A stretch of 64,000 nucleotides of DNA, taken from assembly GCA_024305405.1 (NCBI GenBank), contig JAKNDB010000088.1:1-64000 (forward strand). The letters run 5' to 3'. The notes beneath the pieces are model-generated. The model was not told where the DNA came from. It did no database searches and worked only from the letters and a program-made list of their open reading frames with translations. Shown here one piece after another: positions 38,906-51,659 of this stretch. Every line of letters starts with the position of its first letter. The stretch's first letter is position 1. Origin of the DNA: Dirofilaria immitis. Lineage: Eukaryota; Nematoda; Chromadorea; Rhabditida; Onchocercidae. The translations under genes were made by a program, and so were the position numbers.

Positions 38906-39699
38906 GTTTGCGGTAATACCGTTGAAAGGCAGAAACAACCTCAAAATTTTATCCCGATTAAAGATCGGCGACACCGTATGATCTGAAAAATGACAGATCA
39001 AAATCTGATTGGTTACAACGTTTTAATGTATACTTCAACAATAATTGGACTGATTTTCAAAGATATGAATTTTTGTTAGGAAAAATGAAAACAATTTCAT
39101 ATTACAAAATTCTTTGATGATATCAAGATAATACAAATATCTTGATTATTTTCAACTATTTATAAATATTTCGGTTATTCCGACAGTTCCTATGCAACAT
39201 ATTTATATATTTGATTATAAATAGCAATAATTGTATTTCATTTTCAAAATAATCTAACATCTAATGACAAATTGATAAAACTATTCCCCTATTATCTTTC
39301 AAATAAATAAAGCTTCTATGATCAAAAAAAAAAAAAAATGTCATAAAGCAAATAGTAACATTTGCGTTAATAAAAAAAAATTATATATATCTTGAAAGTG
39401 AGATGATATAAATCATCGAATCTATTTGGAATATTTAGAATTCTACACAAGTAAGATAAAAGATAAAAATTATATATGAAATCGTATAATTATCATGAAA
39501 TCAAATTAAGGATTTTCGTGATAAAAGAAAACATGACCATCGCTAAAATCACGAAGAGAACACGAAAATCATACAAGTCAGTGATCCGTTTGTATTGGTT
39601 ATCTCACATGAAAGTGTTTATATGCACATTTACTGTATAATACAAAGATATAAGCTAAAAATGTTTCACCTTTATCTATGAGCTGTGATATCCATTCTA

Positions 39700-39985
39700 T
39701 AAGAAATGCTTCCTCCTTCCTCCTCCCTTTATCCTTATACTCACAACTATATCAAGGATCCAACACCAAACCATTATAGAAAATGTGCTTCAACGAAGCA
39801 GTCAAGCGTAATTTAATCTTCTCTTCTTTCGTTTAAGTGATGTTATCGTATTTTTTCTAAATGATATTTTTTTTCAATTCCATAAATCATTAAAGTTGTT
39901 TTATTGAAATCATTGACTTGTATATTGATCCTGTAGTTGCTACGTTCGTTGACTTATTATTTAATTTATCATAATAAAGGTTTAA
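39700..39985 (+). repeat. Dispersed repeat family, copy 3 (diverged)
   Basis: Shares GTGCTTCAACGA, GTGATGTTATC, ATTAAAGTTGTTTTATTGAAATCATTGA and a TTTATCATAATAAAGG end with copy 2, in the same order but with more divergence. Confidence 0.5.
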
Positions 39986-41294
39986 TTACTAGGTGTAATT
40001 ACACAAGTTTGAGATTGGTGTCTTTGGACTTTACCTTTGGCAACAATTGGAACTTAAGTGAAAATAAAGAATTTGCAACTCTTCTGTATACCTTGTTGCA
40101 ATGCAGGAAAAGAAAGAATTCTTCACTACATATAATTAGCAAGTAATCATGTATGAATAATGTAAGTAATTTTTCTTTTATAATAAATAAATGTAAAAGA
40201 TTTACATATTTCTCTTTCTGAGACGAATTTAATAAAATTAAACTAACGAAATTGACTATCTGGAATGAACCCTCGTGGTCACCTTAAATTATTTTGAAAA
40301 GTTCATTTAGTCGTTTTTATTTCTCTATGTTATAAATAGATTTTATATTCGAGCATTTTCTCAATTAATCTTTGTATTGTATATCACCTTCAGTTCCTTC
40401 CATTTTACTTATTTCGTGAATATACCCACCTAATTTTTAATTAAATCTCATATATCACATTAAATGTCATACAACTTTTGGCTTATTTCCAGCCAGTTTC
40501 ATTATTTATTAAAATAAGTTAAAATGTTTTAGACATAAAACTTTTTACTATGTAGCGATGTTACGTGTAATATAATAACCAGTTTCTTTCCATGAATAAC
40601 AAAGTGAAATCTTTTTCTGATCAAATGAAGGATTACATCTTGTTTTTGCACAAATCGAATTCACATCACTGCATTTTCATTTCCACAATAATTTATTATC
40701 GTTATTTACAAACAAAAGACATTATCATTGGTAAAAGATCCTTATTGCTCATATTTAAATTTGATTAAATGTGATATTGATGTTTTTACATGAATTTTCA
40801 ATCTATAATAATAATAATGTCATTTTTGTGTCATCGATCATTACAATTATCTTTATTGATGAAATTTGTCCAGATGAAATAACGTTCGACATTTCACAGT
40901 TATTGGTAAAGAGCAGAAGAACTAACTTCACTTGCTTAAAAATAAAATCTATTCTCTTTCTGAAGTTAATCCGTTCTCCTCTGAAGTTAAAAAACTCCAT
41001 TCTTACCAAATAGTAAACTTGCAACATTTAAAATGTTGAAAACGGTTACATTAATGAATTCTTAATTCTTAAATAATGCTTATAACTCGAATAATAAGGA
41101 CGATGTTGACAATTTTTTCTTTTATATAACTTATTGTTTATCTTATTACTAGCCTCTCTTCCTTTAGTGTAAAACCGTTTATTCGTGTATAGAGTAATAG
41201 CTACGTCGTAAAATCTAAGATCAAAAATTTTTGCCTAGAATATAAGAGAATCATAAAAAGAAGCGTCAAAAGGAAAAAAAAACAAATTACATTA
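39986..41294. other. Downstream flank of syntaxin gene, no gene seen
   Basis: AT-rich sequence containing the expected 3' flank of the syntaxin 18 gene. No other feature is recognised. Confidence 0.35.
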
Positions 41295-43890
41295 TTAGGG
41301 ATTATACCAATCTAGAAAAAGCAACGTGAATGTAAGAACAATAATACAGAATAAAAGAATCACACGTCTGGATGCCATATTCTGGATGGCTTGACGAATC
41401 TGTTCGTTTCCGATTCTTATATTCTCAACCGTTAGCAATGTTGTTTCATTTACAAAATTTATATCTCTTTCCTGTTCCGAAACCTAAATTAAAATAAGCT
41501 AACAGAAATAAGTATGAGAAGTCAGGCCAGAAAGGAAGAGGTAATTAATTTAATAACCTTCTCGGCAAATGTCTCTTGCAATTGATGTAATTCTGCCATC
41601 TGTTTCTCCACCTTTTGAATATCACTATCTACTTGAAGTGACTGAGAATACAACCGCTCATTTTCAATCATAAGCTGGGTACGTTCATCGTCATCTAAAT
41701 TATTCAGCAAATCCACATCATCTGATTGTTTGATTTCAAAATCAGGCACTTGTGCATCAGACCATCCGTCCTGATCTGACTTCTTGATTACCTCTTCTTC
41801 TATATCTGGAATAACATGTTATTCCTTCGCGAATGAACATTATATAAATAATTGAAATTTTGAAGTATTTCCAGTAGCAGATCTAACTTAACTTTCAATT
41901 AGCTATTCATATACACTGGATTATGTTATTCGCTTAGGATGCTTACTGTAGATGATATAAAAACAAAACGAACTCATATTCTGATGAAACCTCTTCCTTA
42001 AGCCATCTTTGCCAAAAATGATGGAATCATTTAGTATAGAATCCGAAACTGATGAGACATCAGAGTTCAGTGATATTGTTTCAATCGAATTTTCATTGGC
42101 CGATCGTTGCTTCAACACTTCATCTCTTCGCTTTTTTATGCTGTACAATTGTGCCAATGTAGCCAGCCTACAAATGAATTAGAAGTATAAATAATGCACG
42201 TATGGATACAAAAATAAAATACGGCAAAGTGCAATGAAATCCAGTAATTTCAAAACATGACTGTCATAACTCTTAAAAACCTCTCAATGTGATATGATAT
42301 TGAAACTATCAGACAAACAAGCATAAAAATATTGCTATGTATTGAATGTCAGAAGAAAATACAAAGGCAAATATCCGAATGAGATGAATAAATATATATG
42401 ATGCTTTACTAACTAATAACATGAGTTCTTGGCAATATATTCATTCAGTGATACTCAACTTTTCTTAGTAAACATCATCATTACTATACTCAATATTTCT
42501 GCAAACTATGCAAATTTTTACCTAATTTAATCAAAGAAATGCTTCATACCTGGATGTTCGCCCCATATTACTTATCTTCTTTGTTCGTAAAGCTCGCATT
42601 TCAGCAACAATTTTAGCTGTTCCATTGAGATGTTTGCCAAGCATTCGTAAAATCTAAAAACATTCGTAATATTATAATTGATATTATAATATAAAATATT
42701 GTTCGACAAATAAATTATTAAAATCTGGAAATCCAAATCGACAGGTTATACATGGAAATTTTTGATACATATTTTAAAAGAAATGAAAGTTTGATGGATT
42801 ATTATAATATACGGAATTCGAAATGGATTTCTAGCAATAAGCAATTGGAGAAAAATATTCAGCTGGTTAGTATTAAAGTAGTGAAATTTTATGAATACTG
42901 GATTTGTACAATATTCATGTTCAAATAGATTGCGTTCTCCTGAAAGCAATCCAAAAATATATACCTCGAATAAAAGCGGACCTTCGTCAAAGGCACGTAA
43001 ATTGCTACTGTTGATTTGACGTTGTAAAAGTTGTATCGACTGTATGCAATCTTGCATCATCTTTTCAATTTTTGCATCCAATTCGTCCCGTTCAAAATCA
43101 TTCATACCTATAAAATATGATTAATTTTATAAGCAGAATACTATAAAGATCAGCACCACTGATAACATATACAGTCAGACGAGTAATGCTTGAGCTTTTC
43201 TGAAAAGAATAAGAGATGCTAATAAAAAAGTTATTTGATTTATATAAATTATTTTGCAGCTAAAAGCAATTGCATTTACCTCGACCAGTGAAGAAATTTG
43301 AACAAAATAATTAATTTTACTAACAAAGATTACAGACATTTGAAGTAAATTAATCTTACTATCTGTGTAAGACGCTATTAGCCGTCTGCAGTGACCAATA
43401 TCGGAAACGTAATTTTTCCTTTTATTAATAACCATATTACGAAGATCGACTAATTTCTGACGAATTTTTTGAGCTCCAACTATGCATGATAAAAATTAAA
43501 ATTTGATAAACTGCGAGAAGACGTTTTCTCCAAATTTTCTGAAGAAACAAAGTACACTTATCTTTAATTACTATAAAGACAAATTTATGAAAAGCCATAA
43601 GAAACTTTAAACAGGAATTTTTGATATTCGGAATTTTCGAAGAATTTTTAACTATAATAATTTACAAAACAATAAAAAATTGCGAACGCAACAATATTTT
43701 AGATCGCGATTCTAAAAAGTTCGAAAGTCCTGATGAATTACTTGCCGTCAAAATTGTCAACAGAATTTTCTGTTTGTTGTTGTTGTTGTTGTTGTTGCTT
43801 TTGCACTTGCAATCGTTTTAGTCGTGCTGCTTCCTGTGTTCGCATCATTTTCACCCGAGCACGAAACAGTGGTGTTTTGTCTATCGGCAT
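41295..43890 (-). CDS. STX18: Syntaxin 18 (ER Qa-SNARE)
   Basis: Seven exons: 43742-43890, 43360-43479, 42965-43107, 42550-42653, 41974-42167, 41558-41805 and 41295-41483. The N-terminus MPIDKTPLFRARVK matches the family start. Later parts include MNDFERDELDAKIEKMMQDC, a SNARE helix (about 60 residues before the end, with QLQETFAEKV and NIRIGNEQIRQAI) and a C-terminal membrane anchor ending LFLDWYNP. The protein works at the ER in retrograde Golgi-to-ER vesicle fusion. A CAA repeat gives eight glutamines in exon 1. Exons 2-7 are in phase. The join from exon 1 to exon 2 is off by one, from an indel in exon 1 or an unseen small exon in the 262-base intron. Confidence 0.92.
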
Positions 43891-45904
43891 AATGATCTAT
43901 ATTCATGTGCTACAGATTCTCGTTGTTATCTATAAACTTCAAATAAATCTGAAAATAATTCAACGATAGAAAAAAAAATTCACTTTATCGTAACAATAAT
44001 ATACTATGCGGAAAAAGATTATCGTAAATGGAATAAATCAATTTTAATTGTTATTTTTTCCCATTCCAATGCAGCAGTATGTAATTGTATTTTTAAAAAC
44101 GGGAATATAAAACAAGGAAATTATTTATGACAGTCGATTTTCTTTCATCCTATGGGCTTACTTTTGATTTACCATAAATTCATTGCGTATAGCTAAGTAA
44201 TATATATGATGCTGAAAAAGAAAAACGGAAGATTTAATTAATTTCGGTTATGGAGGTTATCTGTAAGTTTTTTTCTAAATATCAAGAAATATTGCAATTA
44301 CTACTGCAATACTAACACTAACTGAAATATGACAAATCATTGATTTGAGCAGTCCTACTTGCACCATAATTGATTTACTTGGGTACCGATAAATTTTATT
44401 AATACTCCTTATATATTCATATTGTAAATAAATTACAGATTTGTTTGTTAATTAGGGCGTTTTTACGTGTACTATTTAACTCCAGCGATCGTACAAAAAC
44501 TTAGATTTGCAAAAATCCGTCAAACGTCAGCTAGCAAATGTCACTTTTGTGCAATTGTCTTCCCATCAAGACAATGAAGAAATTCTTCGAAGATTTTAAC
44601 ATCATCTTTGGTATTATCTTCCAATATGCAGTTGGAATGCACTTGCATCGAATTCTTCATTCTCATTTATTATTTACTAATTGTTTTCATTAATATCTTT
44701 CGAAAACCAATTGATGCGAAATTAAATCGTTCAAAAACCATTACCATGAAAAAAATGATAAATCAAGAATTATGATTTTATTCGCAAGAGAAAAAGAAAC
44801 GAAGGAAATAATTGTTATGATAATGTTTGTAATAATCGAGTTAACAGAACATGCAAAATGGAACATACATAAATTAAAGATTAAGGATGAGAATTACAAT
44901 ATAATTGCAAATTCAGTGATATTATTATGTATTTTATCATAGGAATTTACTAGAGCACAAAAAAATGGTTTATACATAGTGCAAAGGCTGTCATACACAG
45001 AGGATAACTACCACATCCCGAGGCAAAAATTTCGAGTCAATTTTTCAACATTTCAGTCTAACGTTAAGGCAAATAATCAAAGTACTTTTTCATGAAAAGA
45101 TAAGGATTTCATAAATCCTGCCTACTTTTTACTTTTGTAATTCTAGATGAATTCTAATAAAAGGGAGAAGAACGTACTAGATCACAATGAATCAACAAAG
45201 AAATAATTTATAGTAGCTAAAAATAAGCATGTAACCAAAAAGGTGCATGGTGGGTCAAATGGAGACGAGAGCTGAGAAGAGAAAAAGATTCTAAAAAGCT
45301 AAAAATCAATTTTTTCATAGAGAAAAGCTTACAACAGGCTAAAAAAACAAGGTTTTTTCCAATTCTATTATAACTTACATAGATTTACCGAAAAATTATT
45401 TTTCAGAACTTCAAGCACCAAGAATTGGTATTTTTCAGTCCTAAGTAAGCAAATGGTTTTACTTTAATTTAAAACTTGTTGTTACCATAACTCCCTCATA
45501 TAATCTTAAACATTTCAGATCAAACTAATCTACTGAATCATTAAGGATGTATTCCCATAGCTTTTCAAAAATTGTGTAAAAATGGACCTGCATTCTTGTT
45601 TCTTTCTTTATTTACTCTTCATCGATTTTGAGTCATGCTCGAATAAAGACGAGAAAAAATCAGATTTTTTCCAAAGCGAATTTAAATATAAAATTGACAA
45701 ATCAAATGCGTAAGTATTGGTTATATCCAATCTGATAATCAATTAAAAAATCGATTTTCGGGAAACTATAACGACGATAATAGCGCACATGATAATTTTT
45801 GAAGAAAAATGAGAAGCGAGGAAAAATACTTTCGAGAGACTGCACTGAACCTGTATTTATGCGCACAAATCCTCAAGGACAGGACTTTGAAATTCTCATC
45901 ATTT
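43891..45904. other. Spacer between synaptobrevin 3' end and syntaxin 18 start
   Basis: About 2 kb of AT-rich sequence that would hold the synaptobrevin 3' UTR and syntaxin upstream region. No further gene is seen. Confidence 0.4.
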
Positions 45905-46988
45905 TTACTTATTTCCTGCCCAAACAATGATGACTATAATAAGTATGACGATAATAGCGCACATAATAATGATCATTTTAATATTCTTCCACCAATATTT
46001 GCGCTTTAAGGTTGCAGCCGATTTCTCAAATTGTGACGCACCTTCCTAAAAATAATGATGGCTCTGCAGGTATAACATGAAAAAACATGACAATAAAATA
46101 TATAATATTATCCCCCTCTTTCTTCCTGCCAGTAATTATATTAATCCTACTTTTCATTTCACATTATAACGCATTTACCGCAAAAACCATGAAAAATTTA
46201 AGCAAATTCTATACAGCAAATCACATCATTATTCCATCAATCAATCAAATGCGAATTAGTTTGATAATAAAGGAGAAAGGAATACATAAATTTACAAAAC
46301 TGAAAACAATCTATTCTTACACGATAACGTAACAAACGTCAAAAGCATGCAATTTTAATTAATCAATCAAAAAATAAGAACTCATTTCATAATAAGAACT
46401 AAAAGATGAAATTATCCCATTTCTTTTTCAGTCTCTAACAACAGTAAATATTTTAAAAAATAAACCTGAAGAGCATCTGCACGATCATCTAATTGAGATA
46501 ATTTTTGGTCACGTTCCAATACTTTTTCTACATTTACCTGCAAAACTACTTTAATGAAATATACATAAATCAATTTTTCGATTCTCATAATTTCCCTTGC
46601 ATTCTTTATTCGTTTTGTCCTTGATGAATCAAACAAAAATTAGTGCGAAAATAAGCGCAAGAAACCAATTCTTCAAAAAGAGACTTAATGCAACAAATAA
46701 TTCCATCATAATTATGTTTTTACTGTAAATGAAAGTAAAGCAGTGTTTGGTTTTTCAATACTGATAACTTCCACCGCACTGATTTAATAAAAGATTATTT
46801 ACCTATTAAACAAGTACCTTCTGCAACGGATTCTCATATTTCTTTCTATAAAATGAATATTATAAACTAACTTTCATAATTCCCACAACTTCATCCACTT
46901 GAGCCTGAGTTTGCTGCAAGCGTTTATTCGATGGCCTAGCTCCTTGACTTGCTCCGGGCAAACCACTTTCCTGTCCACCCGTTTCCAT
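45905..46988 (-). CDS. snb-1: Synaptobrevin / VAMP (vesicle R-SNARE)
   Basis: Three exons: 46872-46988, 46466-46537 and 45905-46045, all in phase with no frame loss. The 109-residue product equals the length of C. elegans SNB-1. It has a Gly/Ser-rich start, then [20 protein letters not shown] and [23 protein letters not shown], the SNARE helix with the central arginine. [11 protein letters not shown] before the single C-terminal transmembrane segment is also conserved. It sits on synaptic vesicles and pairs with syntaxin and SNAP-25 for neurotransmitter release. A TTAG/GCAG acceptor pattern and a GTTAGT donor are used. Confidence 0.98.
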
Positions 46989-47464
46989 TTTCCAAATAGC
47001 CTAATCTGCAAAAAAACGTTACAAACTTATGCAAGACTTTTCCAATACGCAAAGTTCGACGCAAAAATCATATATGAAATTATCGCATTGCAAGAAGATA
47101 ATTAGACGAAACGGTCACTGTAATGATAAATATACATATTAGCTGATTTCAGTTCAAACGAATAAAATCTGATTGCATTAGAAATCTCAATATTTTATAT
47201 GAAAATAAACACCGCTTGAAAAAATTATTTTCAAGAAAAAAATTATGAAAAAAGTCAAAACGCTGTAAAAATTATTAAAATAAAAAAGAAGCCAAATAAT
47301 ATACAAATCACGTGAGGTCAAAGTTAATCATTCCAAAAAAAAATCGAAAAGTCTTTGTTATGAGATTCAGTTATTACTTTCACATTAATATGCTTACATA
47401 AGAAATGACATGCTATGAACGCTAGTGTCACTAAAAAGTGCAATGAAGTATTAACGTATACGTT

Positions 47465-47615
47465 GGCAGTATCGACACTCAGACGAATCGATTAATGTAC
47501 AATAACTCGCATATGTATAACACACCAACCCGCATACGTACAATAACTCGCACACGCATAATACGTAACTCGCACACGTGCAACACACGCACACCGACAA
47601 ATAAGGGTACACAAC
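47465..47615. repeat. Imperfect AACTCGCACACG-type repeat block
   Basis: Variants of AACTCGCAYAYG recur about five times in 120 bases, making this the most GC-rich spot of the surrounding kilobases. It lies about 480 bases upstream of the synaptobrevin ATG. Confidence 0.6.
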
Positions 47616-49033
47616 AGCACAATAAACTAACCACAAATGTGAATCACCAGCATCCCTTTACTTTTTGCACGGCCGCTTTTCAGAAAATCGTTGCCTTACA
47701 GTGAAAAATTAAATCTCAGACCGGATTATTAGAAAAGCAATATTACAGCATAACGAACAGATGTAATACGAATAATGATTAGTGACGTATAAACGTGCAC
47801 TTGCAAAATTTATACTCCAGAACAGCGTGTATTTCAGAAAACACACGTGTACCATAATTGCCTGATTATTTTTCCCAGCAACCATCATTCAAGGATAAAC
47901 GGTCACAAATAATCAAATCGTAAACAGGATTAAACAAGACAAAATTTTTAGACTGAAATAATCATTTTAAAAAAATCCAAAATAATCTAATTTAATTCTT
48001 AAGTTTACCAGAGTAATGCTAACCAAAAGAAGCAACGACTATAATGGACAATATTGTTGGGAAACATAGAAAAATGGAGAAATAAAAAGTAATAAAAGTC
48101 TAAAGTCAAAAATATTTAACTTATCAGATTTAAAAATATTCATGAAATAAGGATTATAATAACATGTGATTGAAAATTTCGTTTCTAATTTTTGTCTTCG
48201 AGAAATTTCAAATATAATTTGTTTGATAAAATAAACTACAATTATTCATTTAGAGCCTAATTATAAGGAAATATTTTAATTAAGAAAAAAAAATTAGAAA
48301 ATATTTTTGAGAGATTTTTTGAAGATTTTTCAAAAAATATTTTGGACATAGAAATGGCTAAATTATAGTTTAATATGTGTTATCTATCAATTCATAAACA
48401 TGCAATAAGTGGCGAAAAAAAAAATAGAAAAAACTAACTTGTGATATATATATATAAATTTTAAATGATAAATGAGTGATAAACAAGTTCAGTTGAATTA
48501 TTTTCTTATCAAAAAAATTTTTTTTGCATAATTTTTATATAAAATTCGTTATTTTTATTTTCAATCTAAACGTACGAGAATTTTTCGAGAAAAATTTTTA
48601 TTCTCGAATTATCATTTCGCTTATTAGTTGAAGATTATCTTGATTTTCCGAAAGATGAATGATATAATTTTAGAGATGAAAAAGAATGATGCAGTAATAA
48701 TGTGAATTTATGCAACAAGAATGATGCATTATGATGTGATGCATATTTCAATTGCTTCAAACATAAATTAACGAAACATTAAACACTTCATCCGATAATA
48801 TCAGTTAATCTGAATGATAAGAAATGAGAAAAAAAAAGAAAATGGATTAACGTGTTTTCACGTTTATCTATTGAAAACTATTTTTGTCACATGAATTGAT
48901 AGTAACTCCAAATTAACATCAATTTCATATTGCATAATCGAAGAATATTTGTGGATGAGATTATGATGAAGTGATATCACAACTTTCGTATTCAATAAAT
49001 AGCATTTTTATTTTTCCTGAATCGTTTTACCGG

Positions 49034-49144
49034 ATTTCATTTAGCACTTGAATGAAATAACCGAATTATTGGGTTTTCATTTAGCATTTGAATCAATTAA
49101 CCGAATTATTGGGTTTTCATTTAGCATTTGAATCAATAAATCGG
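49034..49144. repeat. 40-base tandem repeat, about 2.8 copies
   Basis: The unit TTTCATTTAGCATTTGAATC plus AATTAACCGAATTATTGGGT is repeated with few changes. Confidence 0.8.
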
Positions 49145-50114
49145 ATGCATACCACAATTTCGAAACAAAACATGGATTATTATGAAAACGGAAAATCAAT
49201 AAAATATCGAATTAAAAATAAATGAATGAGCTTATTTAAGGAAAAATTTAAAAAACCGAAAAAGCTCGCCAAAATATTTGACACATAAATTGTCAAATTG
49301 ATTTCATTTTTGTTTATAACAATTTAATCATAAACAAAGGATAACACAACTGATAATTTAATCATTCGTTTATTTATTAAAAAAATCATTTCATTTTGTT
49401 TATTCTGCTTACTGCTTTATTTAACGATTTAGAATTTTTTAATTTAGTAATTAAATTTTCGATTCCTATTTTAAATAATAAAAAAATTATTATAAGGAAT
49501 AAAATTATACAATTTATTTTGTAATATATTTTCTAATCAATAATTATGTATTGGCTATTAAGTAGCAGCTAACTAATAGATTGATTATACTTGTCTTAGA
49601 TTGCTTGAAATTCAAGAAATTAACGTACTCTCGAAATCATTCATGTGTTACTATGACTACATACTAATAAGTTTATCATATAGCTTTTTACTGATAAATA
49701 GATAAACTGCGACAAAATTAGCAATATTTTTTACTAAGTTAGCTAAAAAGTTTTAGCAAAAAAAAAAACATTTCAAATATATATCTATCAGTAATTTGAT
49801 TGAAAATGCATTTCATATTTGCGTCAATTTGATAATAAATACTGCGACTTGAAATTACTGTGGAAAAAAATGTAATAAATAAAATATGAGAATTTGAATA
49901 AGAAGAAATCAAAATTCTCTTCTCGGCCAAATAAAGATAGTCGTCGATATTGGCTCAAACAATTTGTCTATCGAATAGCTATAAATCTCGATTGGCCATG
50001 CTATATACTATTGAAAGCTTTTGTTGAGAGAAAAAAAAGCTTTACATATTTAATGAAAACTAACTGATTTATATTAATGTAAGAGACTTGTAAATTTAAG
50101 TAAACTTGGCTATG

Positions 50115-50146
50115 ATGAAAATAATGATGATGATTGATGATGATTC

Positions 50147-50181
<35 letters not shown>

Positions 50182-50245
50182 ATGACGATGATGGTGATGA
50201 TGATGGTGATGATGATAGTGATGATAATGATAACGGCAACAATCA
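50115..50245. repeat. GAT/ATG microsatellite
   Basis: Long run of GATGAT units with minor interruptions. Confidence 0.9.
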
Positions 50246-50465
50246 ATAATAGCAACGAAAATATACAATGAACGACGATTAAAGTAAGAATAGTTCTAAT
50301 ATGAATTGCAATCACGAATTGCAATTACGATAATGGTGATGAAACATATTGATATCAACGATGATTTATATAAGAAATCATGACATGATTAAATGATGAT
50401 AATAATAAAGATATCAATGATAGGAAAGAATGCAATGAATAAGTAGAATCATTCGACGTTTATTC

Positions 50466-50471
<6 letters not shown>

Positions 50472-50506
<35 letters not shown>
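50472..50506. repeat. GA dinucleotide microsatellite
   Basis: About 17 GA units followed by an A run. Confidence 0.92.
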
Positions 50507-50510
<4 letters not shown>

Positions 50511-51226
50511 AAAAAGGAAGAAAATAATCCCGACAAATGACCCATTTCTCATAATAACAGAAAACTAAGATTGAAATAAAAAAAAATTTTCCAAAATATA
50601 ATAAAAACTTTCGATGTGCAACTTAAGCCAAGCTAAGCTAAGCTATGCTTATTGTGTGAATTTATTTATGTATGATGAAAACAATTTTGGCTCATTCTGT
50701 CTCGAATTTTTACTCTTATTGCCTACTCGTAAATGATCATCTCTCAACGATATAATCAAACGAAAAAAAAAATGAAAAGACGAAAAAGAAAAAAGGAAGA
50801 GAAAACTGCCTAGCTTATCTAAATTTTCAACGCTATATCATCGTTTGGCTATTTGATGATGATGATTGTGGTGGGCCTTTCACAAAACATCGATTTTGCC
50901 TGAGCCTTAAAAGGCATAAGCTTTTAAGGCTTAGACTTCATTCTTATTTAGCAAAGAATGCATTTATAAAATTATCCTTTTTCTTTCCTTCTTCTCCTTC
51001 TTTTCCTCTTCCGCTTCTTCATTCGCTTCTTCTTGGCTTTTATTTAGCCAACTTTTTTCGTCATAAAATTAGCAGCAAAACGGCATCCAAAATAGAGCCA
51101 AGCTTTTGCTTTTAGCCAAACAAGTATTAGCAAAAATATTTTTTTCCACAGCAATAGATATGCATAATAAAGACAAGTAATTTTAGATGAATGCAAAAAT
51201 ATTATCTGAATCTGAATAAAATTAAT

Positions 51227-51277
51227 CATTTCTCTCTCCCTCTCTCTTTCTCTTTCTCTTTCTCTCTCTCTCTCTCA
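51227..51277. repeat. TC microsatellite
   Basis: CTCTCT and TTTCTC units over about 50 bases, the complement type of the GA run at 50472. Confidence 0.88.
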
Positions 51278-51406
51278 GTATTATTTCCTATCACTATTAT
51301 TATTCTAACAATCACAAATCTAATCAATGAATTATCATTTTTATATGAGGCAAAAAAAAATAAAAAAATACATATGAATGCAAGAATATTATTATAGTAA
51401 AATACT

Positions 51407-51655
<249 letters not shown>

Positions 51656-51659
51656 GATT

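Larger units (their letters stand above)
46989..50100. other. Upstream region of synaptobrevin, no gene seen
   Basis: AT-rich. It includes a block at about 47465-47615 with repeated CGCACACG-like units and a 40-base tandem repeat at 49034-49144. Promoter elements for the synaptobrevin gene would be expected here but none can be named. Confidence 0.4.

Noticed and set aside
47451..47636. Cysteine-rich minus-strand frame of 61 codons that could look like a small secreted peptide
   Set aside because: The cysteines come from the CGCACAC repeat block read backwards, with no signal peptide or splice support.
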